DNA of 32,249 nt. Origin: Leptolyngbyaceae cyanobacterium JSC-12. GTDB taxonomy: Bacteria > Cyanobacteriota > Cyanobacteriia > Leptolyngbyales > Leptolyngbyaceae. The notes under the pieces were generated by a model. It made no database searches. It was given only the letters and a program-made list of their open reading frames with translations, and was not told the DNA's origin. The stretch spans positions 5,498,143 to 5,530,391 of the forward strand of contig CM001633.1 in assembly GCA_000309945.1 (NCBI GenBank). Direction: 5' to 3'. The stretch's first letter is position 1, and every line of letters begins with the position of its first letter. The translations under genes were made by a program, and so were the position numbers. Positions 1 through 6,695 of the stretch are shown here, in pieces.

Positions 1-210
1 GTTAGCTGGCTCTGTATCAAGTCGTTGCACTGGCGTTTCGAGGTGATCTGGTTGTCCGAAAGCACCCAGGAAATGGTCGGTTGAGGCAGTGGTTTGAGGG
101 TTATCTGTAGTAGCGAAAGCGCCCAGCAGTTGCGAGGGGCGATCGGTAGTTCCGAAAACACTCAGGAGGCGATCGGTCGAGACGCATGAGGGGCGATCGG
201 TGCGCGCTCC
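1..210 (+). repeat. ORF-less integron cassette (copy 1), with the last 7 bases of an attC at its left edge
   Basis: Bases 1-7 (GTTAGCT) are the closing box of an attC cut by the window edge. The rest, up to the next attC at 211, has no convincing reading frame. It is nearly identical, in reverse complement, to 25693-25893, and related to 18922-19122, 19210-19415, 31858-32047 and 32134-32249. Inside are imperfect repeats built on a core like CGAAAGCGCCCAG followed by GGCGATCGGT. This is the only copy on the + strand, in line with the + orientation of the attC that follows. Its function is unknown; it could be a promoter or RNA cassette, or a non-coding filler. Confidence 0.75.
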
Positions 211-295
211 AGCTAACACGTCATTGGAGCGGACAAGTGAAAGTTGCTGGTGCTAAGTTTGAGTCCACGGTTGCCGCTCAATTGTGCCGTTAGCC
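211..295 (+). other. attC site, + oriented
   Basis: The site opens with AGCTAAC (211-217) and closes with GTTAGCC (289-295), 85 bp in all. The arms pair as ATTGGAGCGG against ATT-GAGCGG, leaving an unpaired G on the + strand 5' arm, so the site points to +. It separates the ORF-less cassette on its left from the dam-type gene on its right. Confidence 0.75.
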
Positions 296-408
296 GTCTT
301 GGGTTTTAGCCTCGCCCCCTCTATTTCGCTTGAGAAAATGCTGGAGTTGAGCGACAAGCTCAAACTATCGTGGTAAACTGCTGCAAGATCATTTGTTCTT
401 GTATGACG

Positions 409-723
409 ATGGCGAATTTACCCCACTTCATCCAATATCAAGGCAGTAAAAGGAATCTGGCAAAGCACATCCTCCAGTTTTTTCCGAAAAATATTAAAAG
501 GCTTGTAGAGCCTTTTGCTGGAACTGCTGCGATTAGTGTTGCTACGTCTGCGAGTCAGCTTACCCACAGTTTTTGGTTGAATGATTTGAACAAGCCGCTA
601 ATCGAGCTACTAGAACTGTCTATAGAGAGACCAGACGAAATAGCAAATTCTTACTTACAGCTATGGAATGAGCAACATACTAATTCTGTAGCCCATTATT
701 TTGAGGTCAGGTCAAAATTTAAT
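409..723 (+). pseudogene. DNA adenine methylase (Dam/D12 class), 5' fragment cut by an IS200 element
   Basis: The first ~105 residues match the N-terminus of D12-class N6-adenine methyltransferases. The SAM-binding motif I region is visible as YQGSKRNLA near residue 15, followed by VEPFAGTAAIS and WLNDLNKPLIEL. Family members are usually 260-300 residues and carry a DPPY catalytic motif, which is missing here because an IS200 element enters at 724 right after the codons for RSKFN. The original frame then runs 36 bases into the IS and stops at 759. Start codons at 403 and 409 are both possible, and no clear ribosome site is seen. The gene lies ~110 bp after an attC and has the same orientation, as expected for a cassette gene. 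It probably acted in DNA modification as an orphan or restriction-linked methylase; it is inactive now. The 3' half is not in this window. Confidence 0.85.
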
Positions 724-1250
724 CTCTATGGGTCAATTCCCCGCTGCTCTGCAGCGTAAAATGCAGGGATGAGCGAGTACATCCACAAAAGTCATAACGT
801 TACGGTTTTGCTATACCACCTTGTGTTTCCAGCAAAGTATCGGCGGGCTGTGTTTGATGAACAGGTCGATGAAGTTTTGCGAGAAGTTTGCCTGGAGATT
901 GAGAAACGCTACGAGATTAAATTTATAGAAATCGGTGTAGACAAAGACCATGTGCACTTTTTAGTCCAATCGGTGCCGACATACAGCGTGACCAAATTGG
1001 TCAAAATGATCAAGAGTTTGACCGCAAGGGAAGTGTTTCGGCGTTGTCCTCAGGTGAAGCAAAAGCTATGGGGTGGAGAGTTTTGGAGTGATGGCTATTT
1101 TGCAAGTACAGTTGGGAAACACGGGGATGAAGGGATGATTGCGAACTACGTCAAAAATCAGGGTAACGAATATCTCAAGCTACACCGAGATGAGCAGCTT
1201 ACTCTTTTTTGATTCTGATACCCCGTCTGCTTGCAGCGGGGTAGTTCATT
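724..1250 (+). mobile_element. IS200/IS605-family insertion sequence, copy 1 (tnpA only, 527 bp)
   Basis: Identical 527-bp copies lie at 12471-12997 and 24649-25175. The ends were set by comparing flanks: all three copies follow TTTAAT, begin CTCTATGGG and end GTAGTTCATT. A hairpin near the left end (742-756, CGCTGC TCT GCAGCG) and an imperfect hairpin near the right end (1221-1241, CCCCG-T-CTGC paired with GCAGCGGGG) are the subterminal structures used by Y1 transposases. There are no terminal inverted repeats and no target duplication, as usual for the family. There is no tnpB. This copy joins two unrelated gene fragments. Confidence 0.93.
769..1212 (+). CDS. tnpA: IS200-type Y1 (HUH) transposase TnpA
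   Basis: This 147-residue protein has the full layout of the IS200/IS605 single-strand transposase: HUH motif as H61-V62-H63, and the catalytic tyrosine as Y127 in IANYVKNQ. The enzyme cuts and rejoins single-stranded IS ends at subterminal hairpins and inserts 3' to a short target, here TTTAAT. Length is normal and the frame intact, so this copy is probably active. It is identical to the products at 12509-12952 and 24694-25137, which suggests recent spread. Confidence 0.95.
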   Translation: MSEYIHKSHNVTVLLYHLVFPAKYRRAVFDEQVDEVLREVCLEIEKRYEIKFIEIGVDKDHVHFLVQSVPTYSVTKLVKMIKSLTAREVFRRCPQVKQKLWGGEFWSDGYFASTVGKHGDEGMIANYVKNQGNEYLKLHRDEQLTLF

Positions 1251-1463
1251 CCTGATCAGTATGCCCAAAACTATGGTCTTGTCTTCACGGCCTATGGAGT
1301 TGGTGCTTTGATTGGAACGCTAGCAACGGGCCGCATTCGAGATTTATTTGGAACCTACAATTATGTATTCTATCCGATGGCACTTTTGGCAATACTTGGT
1401 ATTGTTGTAGCTTGTGTGCTCCTTAAACGAGAAAGAGTTACAGTGGCCCCTTTCCTGAATTAG
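1251..1463 (+). pseudogene. MFS transporter (oxalate/formate antiporter-like), C-terminal fragment
   Basis: Directly after the IS, a 71-codon open frame without its own start encodes the end of a major facilitator transporter: YGLVFTAYGVGALIGTLATG, then RIRDLFGTYNY, then a last hydrophobic helix and a charged tail, ending at TAG 1461-1463. The pattern resembles the last two helices of OFA-family antiporters. If the IS target TTTAAT is restored in front, the frame reads F-N-P-D-Q without a break, so the IS probably entered an intact MFS gene. The N-terminal ten helices are absent and a methylase fragment lies upstream instead, so this is a rearrangement scar. Confidence 0.8.
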
Positions 1464-1576
1464 ACCGTAAATAAAGTCATGAGACTAAGTTACTGTTGGG
1501 ATGGGTTGAGGCTACGAAATCTAGGATTGCGAACATTTTTGAACCTGTTGTGGTTTTCTTGTGGTAAGCAATTGCG

Positions 1577-1664
1577 GGCTAACAATGCCCATGCACACTG
1601 ACCGTCGAGAGATTATTAGTTGAATTTCAAAGCTATCTACGGCGGATGATGGGCACCGTTATGC
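1577..1664 (+). other. attC site, + oriented
   Basis: GGCTAAC (1577-1583) opens and GTTATGC (1658-1664) closes an 88-bp site. The arms pair as AATGCCCATGCAC against GGTGCCCAT-CAT, with the extra G on the + strand, so it points to +. It lies 113 bp after the MFS fragment stop codon. This is the last + oriented site; all later ones face the other way. Confidence 0.7.
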
Positions 1665-1740
1665 CGCAGCGATATTGGTTGGGGCATAGCGAAGAGTTAC
1701 TTGTGCAGCACTGCAACTATGATTTTCAAGGAGAAACGGC

Positions 1741-2450
1741 ATGAAGAAGACTGGAGCAGCTCAAATGTTTGAGATCAGTCGCAATACCATCGACTTATGG
1801 CTGAAGCGGCAGGAGGAAACGGGAGACTATCAGGCTCAAACGATTCGTCCCCATCGGATCCATAACAGGATTAGGGCGCTACAGAAATTGGGCTTGAGTC
1901 GGAAAAAAAGACGTATGGCTATCGCGAACGGGATGAGCAACAACGAGCGGCATTCCTGGAAGAACTTGACCCAAGTCCCTAAGAATGACCGGGTGTACAT
2001 TAATGAATCGGGGATGGATGAACGGGAAGATTATGGCTTGGCTGGTGCAAACCGGGCGTCCGATTTGAAGCCCTCAAGTCGGGGCGACGGGGTGGACAGG
2101 TCAACCTAATCGCGGCTTACTTTGAATACCAGTTGAGTGCCGCATTTACCATCGATGGGGCTTGTAATCGAGTCGTGTTTGAAACCTAGCTGGAAACTTG
2201 CTTAATCCCAACACTTACGCCTGGAAAGGTCGTGATTTTAGATAATGCGACCTTTCACCATAGCGGACGAATTACTGAACTGATTGAGGCTACTGGGTGC
2301 CGTCTATTGTATCTACCTCCTTATTCTCCAGCTCTCAATCGCATTGAAAAGTGTTGGGCTTGGTTAAAGAATCGTATTTGCCAAAGATTGTCTAGCTTTA
2401 GTTCTTTAAGAGACGTGATGGAGGCAGTTTTGAAAGATGCCGTATCTTAA
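1741..2450 (+). pseudogene. IS630-family transposase, decayed
   Basis: Three blocks resemble an IS630/Tc1 transposase. 1741-1840 gives the helix-turn-helix (FEISRNTIDLWLKRQEETG). 1985-2030 gives NDRVYINESGMDE, matching the first catalytic D/E region. 2232-2400 gives VVILDNATFHHSG and LPPYSPALNRIEKCWAW, matching the DDE motif. The frame shifts between blocks, the segment between 1890 and 1950 is shortened, and an in-frame TAG follows VVFET near 2190 where a tryptophan is expected. The N-terminus before 1741 is not recognisable. Terminal repeats could not be identified. It sits exactly between the + oriented and - oriented parts of the cassette array. Confidence 0.85.
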
Positions 2451-2771
2451 CAGTGTTGTCTGTAGCTATATTAGGAGTAACCCAACCCAGTATTTCGAGA
2501 GCTTCCGCGACTTCTAAATGCATTTCCCATAGAAAACCTTCATGAGTTGAATAGCCAATAGACCAAGCAGTCCACCATCGAACTACTCCCCCTTTATCTT
2601 TACTGCTTCAAGCCCGGTTGCCTCACAAAACAAATACCCAAGCTTGCCGTAATTCAAATTGGCTACTGAATAACTGCCGACATTAGCTAATTTTGCAAGC
2701 TCTGGTGCTGTAGCTGAGCAGTCAGGAGCGGAATACTGCTCTTGAAGCAGTCGCATTTGTAATTCATTCAT
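2451..2771 (-). pseudogene. Small hypothetical cassette gene, frameshifted
   Basis: On the - strand an ATG at 2771 opens a 62-codon frame (MNELQMRLLQEQYSAPD...) ending at TAG 2583. A second frame, one base off, starts near the G5 run at 2588-2592 and continues with RWWTAWSIGYSTHEGFLWEM and then HLEVAEALEILGWV to about 2456, where the IS630 remnant begins. The tryptophan-rich, protein-like composition of the second part suggests one gene of about 110 codons broken by a shift in the G run, its 3' end then lost. I do not recognise the family; it could be a small immunity or antitoxin-type protein. It follows the attC at 2922-3010 in cassette orientation. Confidence 0.5.
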
Positions 2772-2921
2772 ACGACTTGAATTTTACTTAGACCCGCGAC
2801 ATACTCAGCAGGAGATGGTACTTTACTCAATCTGCAACTGCTGAGTGTTTTATAGGCACGAACCATGCTTTTGCATCTCAACAAATAACATTAATGTCTG
2901 TCTCTACCAAGAACTGAAGCC

Positions 2922-3010
2922 GCCTAACGACCCTGTTCACCCGCCGCCAGGCACTTCTCGCTCCCAACCAACAACCTTGATACGGTCGGTGTGCAAGCGG
3001 ATTGTTATGC
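2922..3010 (-). other. attC site, - oriented
   Basis: On the + strand it runs from GCCTAAC (2922-2928, an exact RYYYAAC box) to GTTATGC (3004-3010), 89 bp. The arm from the right edge reads AATCCGCTTGCAC on the - strand against GACCCTGTT-CAC, so the extra G is on the - strand and the site points to -. It follows the stop of the 3066 gene by ~55 bp. Confidence 0.75.
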
Positions 3011-3065
3011 GGCATGAACAGTATAGTAAACAGATTTTCTTACAATACACTGCATACAAAGCAAC

Positions 3066-3302
3066 TCAGTCCCCTAATGAATCGCCAGAAGACGAAGATG
3101 AACGTAACAAACCTAGCAAGAAAGAGAGTCCAATAGCTTGAAAAAGAGAAATTTTCGATATTCCGAATAGATCTACCATAAGCCAGTTCCACAAGAGAAC
3201 AATCAATATACATCCGAGAAGTGCTCGAACGGCAGCACCAATCAGTAGCATTAAGCAGCCACTACCGCAACCAGTGGCAGAAAAGGTGTCTGAACTATTC
3301 AT
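3066..3302 (-). CDS. Small membrane protein, paralogue of the neighbour at 3347-3595
   Basis: A 78-residue protein with a Gly/Cys-rich start (ATGCGSGC), a hydrophobic segment at about residues 17-43 (LMLLIGAAVRALLGCILIVLLW) and a second at about 52-66, ending in a serine-rich tail (RSSSSSGD). The stretch LWNWLMVDLFGISKISLFQA matches LWNSLMPTLFGFKQISWLQA in the upstream neighbour, so the two are paralogues. Both lie between attC sites at 2922-3010 and 3776-3862 and read in cassette direction. Function is unknown. The shared W-N-x-L-M-x-x-L-F-G core suggests one small integral membrane family. Confidence 0.65.
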   Translation of the reverse strand: MNSSDTFSATGCGSGCLMLLIGAAVRALLGCILIVLLWNWLMVDLFGISKISLFQAIGLSFLLGLLRSSSSSGDSLGD

Positions 3303-3346
3303 GTAAAATATCCCTTATCTGCTTAGCTCTACCTAGATCTAAAGGC

Positions 3347-3595
3347 TCATTTGCCTGGAAGTAGCAACCTGAAAAGCAAAGACAGTCCAACTGCTTGCAA
3401 CCAAGATATTTGCTTAAATCCAAATAGAGTCGGCATTAGTGAGTTCCAAAGAAAAACTGTTAATGGACTAAATAGAATAGCCACAAAGACTATCAACGGA
3501 ATGCCAATCACGAAACCAAGCGCGGTAAGAGAAATATACTGTTTCCAGTATGTCCATCCTAACTGTTGTCCAGGACGAGGAGAAGTCATACGCAC
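3347..3595 (-). CDS. Small membrane protein, paralogue of 3066-3302
   Basis: An 82-residue protein: polar N-terminus (MRMTSPRPGQQLGWTYWKQY), one long hydrophobic segment at about residues 20-46, then the family core LWNSLMPTLFGFKQISWLQA and a short hydrophobic end. It is the first gene after the attC at 3776-3862 in cassette direction, with a 180-bp leader. It shares its core with the 78-residue product downstream. Function unknown; a tandem duplication inside one cassette, or two cassettes fused by loss of an attC, would explain the pair. Confidence 0.65.
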   Translation of the reverse strand: MRMTSPRPGQQLGWTYWKQYISLTALGFVIGIPLIVFVAILFSPLTVFLWNSLMPTLFGFKQISWLQAVGLSLLFRLLLPGK

Positions 3596-3775
3596 CTCTC
3601 GATAAGAGTCACACTGATGGCATATTACAGTATTCTACAAATTTTCCCTATCTTTCGTTTTCAAATTACTCTCCCTCTACCAGTTTCAGAACGATACCTG
3701 ATAGATAATCTTGAACTACCCCGAATCTGAGTACTAGCAGATGAATCTTCGGTTTGCCCCACCGAGGGATGAGCC

Positions 3776-3862
3776 GCATAACGGTGAAGTGCAGCGGTTG
3801 CAGACTTGCTTTGCGACTCCAAACTCCAGAACCAACAATCCGATGCAACAGCGTTGTTAGCT
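3776..3862 (-). other. attC site, - oriented
   Basis: GCATAAC (3776-3782) to GTTAGCT (3856-3862), 87 bp. Arms pair as CTGTTGCATCGG (- strand, right end) with GAAGTGCAGCGG. The right-end arm is one base longer, giving - orientation. Closely similar to the site at 19123-19209. Confidence 0.75.
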
Positions 3863-4123
3863 GGGAAACGCACCGATCACCCTGATGTACCTCCTAACAT
3901 GCTACAAACCTACGCTACCTAAAAATGGCAGCAACTTCTCAAGAACCGCTGCTTCCCTCTGGGCAAGGCTTTCAGACTTCGATTTTGTTCATTTTGAGCA
4001 GAGATCATTTTGGGAGATATTGCCTAAAACTTCCGATGGTTATAGCTTTCAGCTTTTTTGCGTCCCATCCAACTAGGGGAGTTTTAGTCGATCACTAAGA
4101 ATAAGAACAAACATGGGCTGAAC
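3863..4123. other. Stretch without a supported gene, between two attC-like sites
   Basis: No reading frame here looks protein-like. The first bases (AACGCACCGATCACC) match the start of the ORF-less cassettes, but the rest does not carry their repeat core. It may be the remains of a cassette whose gene has decayed. Confidence 0.4.
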
Positions 4124-4206
4124 TTTAGCCAGGACAGGCACCAGCGGTTATTGAGAAGTTGCAAATCACGGGCTATTATGCGGTCAGGGTCGGTGCCTAG
4201 TTAGAC
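4124..4206 (-). other. Degenerate attC-like site
   Basis: GTTAGAC at 4200-4206 gives GTCTAAC on the - strand, an exact RYYYAAC box. The arm next to it (TAGGCACCGAC on -) pairs with AGGCACCAGCGG of the left side, but the left closing box is poor (TTTAGCC). It lies 38 bp after the stop of the 4244 gene, where an attC is expected. Confidence 0.4.
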
Positions 4207-4243
4207 GAACTCATTTTAAGAAACATACCCGACTCATTTTTTA

Positions 4244-4753
4244 TTAATCCCATTTCCATTGCCTGTCGGACTCAGCCTCCCTCGTGGCCTCCGCGTTGTA
4301 CCGGAAGCAAAAAATACCGATGTTGCCATTGTTGTCATAAATCAAACCGTGCATGATTGGGACTTTGTGATCTGTACTGGCAGCATCAACAAAGCGGCCA
4401 GCCATAGACTGGAATGCCCGCAGTGATTCTGCGGGATCGAACCGTTGTACAATACTAACCACGGGGAAAGAATACCCAGGAGCCAGCGATTCATAAACCC
4501 GTGCCTCCCAGAGGCTAGTGTAACCCGGACTTGGAAACGACCTGCCAGGAATTGCTGGAAAATAATAGCGCCCTTTGAATGAACCATCTTCCTGACGCCT
4601 GAATCGAACGCGATTCTCACCATGGCGGAGCAAACTATCGAATTCAGCGCGAGACCACGGTCCGCCATTGTTATTCGTGAAATACGTCGCTATCTCAGTA
4701 GAAAAACGACCACCTCCAACTAGAACCCACACACCGCTTATGTCAATTGCCAT
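4244..4753 (-). CDS. Hypothetical cassette protein, 169 aa
   Basis: A soluble 169-residue protein without signal peptide or membrane segment. It begins MAIDISGVWVLVGGGRFST and is rich in aromatic and Gly residues, with strand-like stretches (RVRFRRQEDGSFKGRYYFP, PVVSIVQRF, NIGIFCFRYN). The opening DISGVW...G with later strands suggests a small beta-barrel, perhaps lipocalin-like, but I do not recognise the family. The start at 4753 is well supported: AAAGGAGAA lies eight bases upstream. The gene sits between a degenerate attC and the attC at 4844-4930, in cassette direction. Its leader, from 4770 to 4843, is borrowed from the ORF-less cassette family. Confidence 0.7.
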   Translation of the reverse strand: MAIDISGVWVLVGGGRFSTEIATYFTNNNGGPWSRAEFDSLLRHGENRVRFRRQEDGSFKGRYYFPAIPGRSFPSPGYTSLWEARVYESLAPGYSFPVVSIVQRFDPAESLRAFQSMAGRFVDAASTDHKVPIMHGLIYDNNGNIGIFCFRYNAEATREAESDRQWKWD

Positions 4754-4793
4754 GGTTATTTCTCCTTTCTGATAAATGGTTATTTCTCCTTTC
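4752..4793 (-). repeat. 18-bp direct repeat duplicating the ribosome binding site
   Basis: ATGGTTATTTCTCCTTTC occurs at 4752-4769 and 4776-4793, 24 bp apart. On the - strand each copy carries AAAGGAGAA. Only the proximal copy is followed by ATG; the distal copy is followed by ATT, in frame and without a stop. It looks like a duplication of the Shine-Dalgarno segment. Confidence 0.7.
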
Positions 4794-4843
4794 CGAACAA
4801 ACAGACAACCCTGAAAACTGAGCGCAAAGACTCGATACGGAGC

Positions 4844-4930
4844 CAGCTAACGTTCCCAATCACCGGATACAGATAACTTTTTGCCAGAAGCAGCATACTT
4901 CAAAGTTCTGGTGCATTGCGGTTGTTAGGT
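4844..4930 (-). other. attC site, - oriented
   Basis: AGCTAAC (4844-4850) to GTTAGGT (4924-4930, exact GTTRRRY), 87 bp. Arms pair as CAATGCACCAG (- strand, right end) with CAAT-CACCGG, with one unpaired G. The stop codon of the HEAT-repeat gene (TAA, 4925-4927) lies inside the 4924-4930 box. Confidence 0.85.
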
Positions 4931-5656
4931 GGTAGGCGATTTGCATGGTTTACGCAGTGGTGGCTCTCCTCCATTCATTAAAGTAATGGCATCCTCAGCT
5001 TCCTCACCCACAGACCACCACCCTTCCACAATTGTGTTGTCAGTCTGAGCTAATATTTCGAGTTTTGGCAATGCCTCCTCTATTTTTATTGCACTCACAG
5101 CAAAGCATGCCCAAAACCTAACTTCAGCTTCCGAATCATCTAGTGCTTCAATAATTACAGTCACTGCTTCCTGATATAGATTTGCTGCTAACTCGTAAGA
5201 GAGGTTATTGCCAAGTCCTTCTAGGGCTTGTGCTCGAACAGAGGGAGCCTCAACCTGATTAGCCGCAACCTTGGTCAACACACGAATTACTTCCGGGGTT
5301 ACTTGGCTCGCTGATAGAAAAGAGAGGGTATAAACTACACTATTTCGCTGAGCAGGATCAGAACTAGTTGCCAGAATAGATAGCAAGGGGATTAGATGCC
5401 TCTGAGTTGCAATGAGGCTCAGGGAAGCTGCTGCTTGCATCCATAATTCACGACGTTGACCAGACAGAATACTCAAAAGTGAATCCGCGTCTTGATCGTT
5501 ACCTATTCTTCCGATCAACCAACAGGCTGTTTGAGCCTTTTCTAAGTCAAGGCTATCAATCCAACCATCCTTGCGGGAAGCAAACCCTAGGCTTTCAAGA
5601 GCCTTGATTTTGCTTGCTAACTCCGGAAATTGATTTTTGACTTCTTCAAGATTCAT
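4925..5656 (-). CDS. HEAT-repeat protein, 243 aa
   Basis: An all-helical 243-residue protein built of HEAT-like repeats, visible as repeated helix pairs: TACWLIGRIGNDQDADSLLS, LWMQAAASLSLIATQRHLIP, VRAQALEGLGNNLSYELAAN and VRFWACFAVSAIKIEEALPK. Such proteins are soluble scaffolds for protein binding; no catalytic residues are expected. In cyanobacteria some HEAT proteins are phycobilin lyases, but nothing here shows that specifically. It starts 22 bp after the attC at 5678-5762 and stops inside the attC at 4844-4930, the tight packing of a typical integron gene cassette. Confidence 0.85.
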   Translation of the reverse strand: MNLEEVKNQFPELASKIKALESLGFASRKDGWIDSLDLEKAQTACWLIGRIGNDQDADSLLSILSGQRRELWMQAAASLSLIATQRHLIPLLSILATSSDPAQRNSVVYTLSFLSASQVTPEVIRVLTKVAANQVEAPSVRAQALEGLGNNLSYELAANLYQEAVTVIIEALDDSEAEVRFWACFAVSAIKIEEALPKLEILAQTDNTIVEGWWSVGEEAEDAITLMNGGEPPLRKPCKSPTT

Positions 5657-5677
5657 AGATTACGGATGTTTTGACAC

Positions 5678-5762
5678 ACCTAACGACTGCGTTCAGCGGA
5701 TGCAAAAAACGGAACTAGGCACCAAAGACTTTATTCATTCCGTTGCAACGCACTTGTTAGCC
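5678..5762 (-). other. attC site, - oriented
   Basis: ACCTAAC (5678-5684, exact RYYYAAC) to GTTAGCC (5756-5762), 85 bp. The arms pair well: GTGCGTTGCAACGG on the - strand against CTGCGTT-CAGCGG, with one unpaired G. It is one of the clearest sites in the window. Confidence 0.87.
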
Positions 5763-5811
5763 ACGCACATAGCCTCCGCCGATCGCCTTTCAAATCTAGC
5801 CAGCGATTAAA

Positions 5812-6267
5812 TCAAGCTGGAATATCTTTTTGTGGACAGCTTCGTGCAATAGCTAGTGCTTTTCGAGGACTGGCATTTGCAATATCTTTTCTATCTTCGG
5901 GTGACAAATTTCTTTTACCTGATTCAACAACAGTTTCTCGGAGAAACTTTTTATCAACCTCATTTGACAGCCATCTAGCACCTCCAACACCAACTAACAT
6001 TGCGCCCGCAAAAGCTCCTATAGTCAGGCTAACCTCAGTTCTAGGATTATTGGCTACTGAAAGATCTACACCACTTCCTGAACCGTACAACCCCCAAGAA
6101 ATAAAAGCCCCCATTGAACCAACGAATGTATTACCTATGATCCCAGGGCACCAAATTCCATCTTTCCAACAAGGTAGTGGTATTCCCTCTCCACCCAAGA
6201 AAGCATTAGCGAATCCGCCAAGACCTCCAGCAATGAGAATTATTACTATCCATATCCATGGAGACAT
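5812..6267 (-). CDS. Membrane protein of unknown function, 151 aa
   Basis: The N-terminus (MSPWIWIVIILIAGGLGGFA) is a membrane anchor or signal-like helix. Two more hydrophobic, Gly-rich segments follow at about residues 40-60 (NTFVGSMGAFISWGLYG) and 80-98 (LTIGAFAGAMLVGVGG), then a charged C-terminal third (KKFLRETVVESGKRNLSPED). Two cysteines (CWKDGIWC) lie in the first loop. The pattern fits a small multi-pass membrane protein with a cytoplasmic tail; I do not recognise the family. Its stop is 50 bp before the attC at 5678-5762, in cassette direction. Confidence 0.7.
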   Translation of the reverse strand: MSPWIWIVIILIAGGLGGFANAFLGGEGIPLPCWKDGIWCPGIIGNTFVGSMGAFISWGLYGSGSGVDLSVANNPRTEVSLTIGAFAGAMLVGVGGARWLSNEVDKKFLRETVVESGKRNLSPEDRKDIANASPRKALAIARSCPQKDIPA

Positions 6268-6381
6268 AGATAATTACCCTAATCAAGTATGAGCTGATTA
6301 AAAACTTGCTAAAAGTCTGGCAAATGTTCCTGGATGTTGGCGTTACCCATTAGGGTGTTTCTACATAACTCGTTATGAATG

Positions 6382-6473
6382 GTTGAACGCTAGCGGCAAA
6401 CGTCACCAGCAGCACATCACATTGAAATGAAGCTAGGGATGGCCAATCCGTTCGGTGCACGCAAGGGTTAGCT
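6382..6473 (-). other. Degenerate attC-like site
   Basis: GTTAGCT at 6467-6473 with the preceding arm CCGTTCGGTGCACGCAAG looks like a right attC edge, and AACGCTAGCGGC near 6387 could be the left arm. The left box (GTTGAAC) does not fit the consensus. Possibly an eroded site. Confidence 0.35.
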
Positions 6474-6695
6474 GGCGATCGCTAAAGCGGATGAAGTAAA
6501 TGGCTGAGGAGTTGTTGAGTTTCCTTCGTTAACTCAACCTATGGGCAAGCGATCGCACTAAATTGAGCAGCACAAGCAAGGAGTTTGATCGGCTGAGATT
6601 GGGGACAATTGTTTTTACTTCTTCAGAAAAAATCGACAAAGTATGGTTTGATCAAGATTGATTGATTCAATGATTGCTTTAAGCCAGGAAACTCT

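Noticed and set aside
2845-3141. A 98-codon + strand frame over the attC at 2922-3010
   Set aside because: It passes through the attC, is proline/threonine-rich without any family pattern, and is antisense to the better-supported small membrane gene.
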